A stretch of DNA of 64,000 bases from Neurospora crassa OR74A. Taxonomy: Eukaryota > Ascomycota > Sordariomycetes > Sordariales > Sordariaceae. Below, one piece after another: positions 59,966-64,000 of the stretch (the stretch's first letter is position 1; every line of letters starts with the position of its first letter). A program made the position numbers and the translations under genes. The stretch covers positions 3,162,001 through 3,226,000 of the forward strand of contig NC_026507.1 in NCBI RefSeq assembly GCF_000182925.2. Direction: 5' to 3'. The notes beneath the pieces were generated by a model, which was not told where the DNA came from, ran no database searches, and saw only the letters and a list, made by a program, of their open reading frames with translations.

Positions 59966-61760
59966 ATGTCACACCTACATTTCCGCAAGGCCATGGCCTT
60001 GCCTTCTCGTATGGCCCAGTACCTTAAGAGACGCCAGTCCCGCAAAAGTGGCAAGGTGTCTCAAAAAAAGCACCAAGCCGCCGCCTACCAGATGATCTCA
60101 TCTACCAACCCCAATCCTCGAAAGCGTTCCAGCGAAGATATCACCGATGCCACTCGCGATGTCTCTGCTGATCGCTTCATCGATGCCGATGCAGCGCCTC
60201 CCCAAAAGCGCCCCAGATGGCCAGTTGTTGAAGGGCGCGACGAATTTCGTCCTTCTCGTCCTCGAAAACGTTCAAGTGACGAGTTTGACGAGGCTTCCTC
60301 CGATGCATCCAGTGATCGCTTTGTTGATGCAGATGCTCCTCCCCCTCAAAAGCGTCCCAGATGGCCAGCTACCGAAGATAGTGGCGAATGCGAGTTCAAT
60401 CCATTCATAGAGAAGAAATCAAGATCGCTTGCAGAAGACATCGCCGATGCCACTGCGCATGAAGACAGGGATCCGTTTGACTATGATGAATTAGCCTCCC
60501 ACGTCCAGCGCTACAGATCACTCGCTGAAGAGATCGCTGATGCTACCGCCCATGAAGACGGTGAAGCCTTCGATGATGAAGCTGATGAAGCTCCCTCTAC
60601 CGCTCGCTTCAAGTCGCTCGCTGAAGAGCTTGCCTATGCACTTGTTAACGAGAGTGGTGACGAATTGGACAAAGACGAAGAAACCAAGTCTCCCCAGCGC
60701 CACCCACTTGCTGATGAGCTCGCTGATGCTACTGCCGATGCAGACGGCAACCCTTTTGAGGATGAGGAACTCGTAGGCATGACCATTGCTAAGGCTGGTG
60801 GGCTCTCATATGTCGAGGTACGTTGTCTCTTGCAAAGCTCATGATATATGCTTCGTACTAACGATGTTCCCCAGGCCACCATTGATCTTGCTCATCTTTC
60901 ATTCGACCATGGCACCCCCACTTCTTTCAGACCCCTTCGACCGCTTGCTGAAGAACTTACCGACGTCACTGCTTACGAGGACATCGAGCCCTTTGATAAC
61001 CTAGACGAGCTGTCGTCCGGACTTCCTGGGCTTACTGACGACGATGACAGCAACTCCATTTTTGATGGAGGATCTGTCGGAGACCCCCAGAATGCACCAA
61101 CTGAGGAAGAAAGTCTGTCACTCAAACACAAAGCCCTTGTTCCCCAACTTCAAGGAAGATCTCTCGCAGATGAGCTCTTTGACGCAACTTCTGAAGAAGA
61201 GGGCAACCCATTTGCAGAAGCAGATGCAGATCTCCACTTGCGCTTGCACTCACTAGAGGATCAGATTGCCGATGCCCTGTCCCGCAATATTGGCCAAGGA
61301 CTCGACGATGTTGACTCCGCCCCCCGAATGTGCCTAAACTCACCAGCCAAGAAGATGTTAGACTCGATCGCTAGCGAGGGTGAAGACATTTCCGACATTG
61401 AGTACGATGCTTCATTTATCACTGCTCTGGAGACACTCTCCGAGAACGACTTTCATATTGAAGATGATGATGCTCCTACCAAGGGGCGCCGCCGCCGCTC
61501 ACTGGCTGATGAGATTGCTGATGCAACTTGGGGCGAGGAAGGTGATCCATTTGACGTTGCAGAGGATTCACCCGCAAACGATACGACTTCCGAGCCATCA
61601 GCTGAGGTGCGCAAACGTCCGTTCTGGCTATGGGTAAGTACTTGGGTTCATTCCCAAATCTTCTGACAATAGTCTGCTTTTTAACTCTCAGCTAACTGAA
61701 ACAACACAGACAAAATATCCTTCCACGCCCATGTTGCTCGGCGGCTGCCCGATGCAGTAG
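59966..61760 (+). CDS. Unrecognised acidic protein with internal SLAEEIADAT repeats
   Basis: I do not recognise this gene. Exons 59966-60817, 60875-61633 and 61710-61760 give 553 residues. Residues 1-50 are basic. Two copies of a 34-residue block follow, spaced 48 apart (53-86 and 101-134), each beginning KRSS and ending PPQKRPRWP, an NLS-like end. Then a repeat with consensus [KR]SLA[DE]E[IL]ADAT, two to four acidic residues, GxPF[DE] occurs at about 154, 185, 217, 247, 307, 380, 410 and 493. Spacing is close to 31 or roughly doubled where a unit has decayed. Each unit looks like a short amphipathic helix plus an acidic loop. The protein is strongly acidic overall and ends in KRPFWLW plus a short tail from exon 3. 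No signal peptide or membrane span. Introns have consensus donors (GTACGT, GTAAGT). Confidence 0.75.
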
Positions 61761-62775
61761 TGCATCGCTTCTCGCGTCTGAGTGAATCACTCTGTTCCAA
61801 TTATTGACCAAGTAATGTACAAGTAAAAGTTCCCTTCCTGTGGTTGCTTCTTCGATATCCATGACAACCGAGGTTAAAATCATCTTATCCAAACTCATTT
61901 TCGACATTGCCGGCACATCCCGGCGATTATTTCGTGGCTCGAAGCCTTCAGCCAGTTCTAGTGTGTGTGTCCAAGATTGAACACATCACAATGACCGTAC
62001 GCGATCCTTGTGCAAGGTCTATCACTCTGCGTCCGATATTTGACGTGCTTGGTATAGTCGCCAAGTGTAGAGACGCCAATCATTTTAGAGATCAAGGAAC
62101 ATCAACATCTTGGCTGGTAAAGGAGAAACCTCTAACGAGAACATTAAAGAAGAAAAATCCAAAAAAAAAATTATTTTTTTAAATAAAAAAATAAAGAAGT
62201 ATGAACGGAAGAAGATCGCTTAAAAACATTCTGCTGCACACCATCATACAACCACTACCGAGACCTCAAGATATCCTGAGACCATGTGCCAGCAAGATGC
62301 GAACGAGCAACAATATCCTTACATGTCGGTGTCACCGTGGGAGTATATCTTCTGCCACTTTTCATATCGGACGGCAGGAAGATGAGATGAGACAACAACA
62401 AGAAGCGGGAAAGAAGACTGAGCACAGATATCCATCCCTGTCTTTTCTCGTCGTGGGGAATCTACCTGCTTACTCTGTAGTGTACGTAGTCTAACTGTGT
62501 CAAACCATTTCCCCGGATTCCATTGACGAATCGGACATTGCCTTCGAAAACGGTTTAAGCTCTACCTACCTATCGTGTGCCACTCAGCCCGTTGGGTCAT
62601 CCGACATGGCTCGAGCTGTTTGGGTGCCAAGGTTCGTATAACTGGACGAGAGCAAGCCAAGTCTAGACTTTCCAAGCCTTCATTACCCCATATTCTTCGG
62701 GAATTTGTACAGAAACGGTAAAGGACGCCCACCAAAGTCCAAGCCGCGGGCATCCCTATTTGCCGCTTCAACGTG

Positions 62776-62816
<41 letters not shown>

Positions 62817-64000
62817 CCTTGTCCGTCCGTCCCTTGTTAGACTGCTTGGGCGGAGCCTATCAAAATCCGGGGAAGTGGATTTAGAGATGGTCAAGATCCC
62901 GATTGTAAGTGTAGGTAGTGTACATAGCTAGGTGCTGTCACACATCCTCCGCGGCGGCACGGATCAAACTAACTTAACCGAGTTAAGCTTCCTTTTACCC
63001 CAACCTGCTGGGGGCAAAATCTGGGGTAAGTAGGGTAGCTTCGGCACTTCACACCGTCGTCCGTCACCTCCCTGCCCCTCTTTCTTCTGCAGTCCTACTC
63101 TGTCAATGTTAGTAGTAACCTACACTATACGTAACCTCTCAAAGCTTCTTCAAAAGTCGTGTTTTTTCACCCTGCTGTTCATTCACCTCACCGTGAACCC
63201 CGGATAGGACGAAAAGCTTCAAACCCCCTTTCTTAGGTATATCATATTGCAGAGCTAGGATCAAAGCCCCAGTCCCCGATGCAACCTTTTTTTTTTTTTT
63301 TTTTTTTTTTTTTTCCGAAATCGACCTGGTCGGGTCGAATCCGCCAGTGTGGTAGTGACGTGTGGGCTGGAGGTATCCATCCATCCCCCCTCCCGCCTCC
63401 CCTTGGACACTTTTTGCGTGCGTGCGGGGGAGAAAGTCTTGGCTTTCCCGACAACGTCCAACACAACAACAAAGAGGGGCGGGCGGGCGGGCGGGATCTT
63501 CGAGGACGGGTCTGGATTTCCAGGCAGGAGTGACTACGGTACTGAAAACCTACCTAGCTGAGCTTGTAAGTTGTTTGTTGGATGATGGGCAAGCAGGAAG
63601 ACAAGGAAGACAAGGAACAAGGAAGCAGACAGACAGAGAGGAGGGGGGGAATCCCTTAGGAGAATGCCATATTGGAGTTACCTCTAGCGAATTGACATGG
63701 AATATAAGCCAAGCAAAGATGGCGCTGAAGGAAGGCAAGTGGGAAACCAAAACCTCGGTCTAGGTACACTAGTCGATGATGCTGGTGGTGTGGTGGTGGT
63801 GGTCTGTCTCTTCTTGTCTCTTGAGAGGGGAGTTGTGTAGTGGGAAAGAAAGGGATGGAGGTCGTGGTGAAGGAGGAGGAGAAATGATAAATAGGAAGGA
63901 TGAGGGCCCTTTTCTGAAGGTGTATTTTTTTTCTTGAAGTTGATATCGGGGTCCTTTTGGGAGCTTTTGAGGAAACACAAGATAAGAAATCTCAAGTTGT
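61761..64000. other. Right-edge region, no gene seen
   Basis: No gene is supported. It holds an A/T-rich block (about 62150-62195), a (CT)n run (about 62781-62812), T28 (63287-63314), a GGGC repeat (about 63477-63494), and purine-rich sequence toward the edge. A 103-codon minus-strand frame reaching 63995 could belong to a gene beyond the window, but nothing supports it. Confidence 0.4.
63287..63314. repeat. T28 homopolymer
   Basis: Twenty-eight consecutive thymines in the gene-free right edge. Confidence 0.85.

Noticed and set aside
60720-60780. DADG-type acidic loops in the repeat protein as EF-hand or dockerin calcium sites
   Set aside because: The Gly and acidic positions do not match the 12-residue EF-hand loop; the motif follows its own spacing.
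63320-63340. GGGTCGAATCC, similar to a tRNA B box
   Set aside because: It is preceded by T28 and no cloverleaf or A box can be built around it.
63684-63995. Minus-strand frame at the right edge as a partial gene
   Set aside because: The product is low complexity from purine-rich DNA, and no start, splice or domain evidence lies within the window.

Overview
The window is eukaryotic DNA from a filamentous ascomycete, almost certainly Neurospora crassa. Genes carry short GT-AG introns (about 50-115 nt) with CTRAY branch sites close to the acceptor, and intergenic DNA is rich in microsatellites and homopolymers. Two genes fix the identity. The minus-strand gene at 17330-18059 encodes the 147-residue ATP synthase subunit 9 precursor with its 66-residue presequence. 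The gene at 28485-32913 encodes a 1454-residue cytosine methyltransferase with the catalytic Cys at 926, which matches DIM-2. From memory, this places the window on linkage group VII.

I support 19 protein genes. Left to right: rrp6 (-), mdm35 (+), a small two-membrane-span protein (+), gpi1 (+), tubulin cofactor C (+), Mediator subunit 9 (-), cofactor-independent phosphoglycerate mutase (+), ATP synthase subunit 9 (-), a MYST acetyltransferase (-), a large mitochondrial PPR-like protein (+), dim-2 (+), a secreted Ser/Thr-rich CBM19-like protein (+), a Ser/Thr kinase (-), a C2-domain protein (-), a single-span membrane protein (-), a TOPORS-like RING ligase (-), sld2 (+), an AA9 LPMO with CBM1 (-), and an acidic repeat protein that I do not recognise (+). 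Exon joins were worked out by hand from splice signals and reading phase. All close in frame, with no frameshift or premature stop. I saw no transposon, virus-like element, rRNA, tRNA or CRISPR array, and no AT-rich RIP-like block. My visual tRNA/5S search was not exhaustive.

Most genes are unrelated housekeeping functions. Some neighbours share themes: a MYST acetyltransferase lies close to DIM-2, and a TOPORS-like ligase shares a 435-bp divergent promoter with the replication factor SLD2. The most unusual arrangement is at 5598-8501. There a 92-residue two-span protein ends only 49 nt before the GPI1 start codon, suggesting shared transcription and perhaps a shared role in GPI-anchor synthesis. 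The most novel-looking protein is the acidic repeat protein at 59966-61760. The LPMO promoter holds a CGG-N11-CCG site of the Gal4/CLR-2 type.
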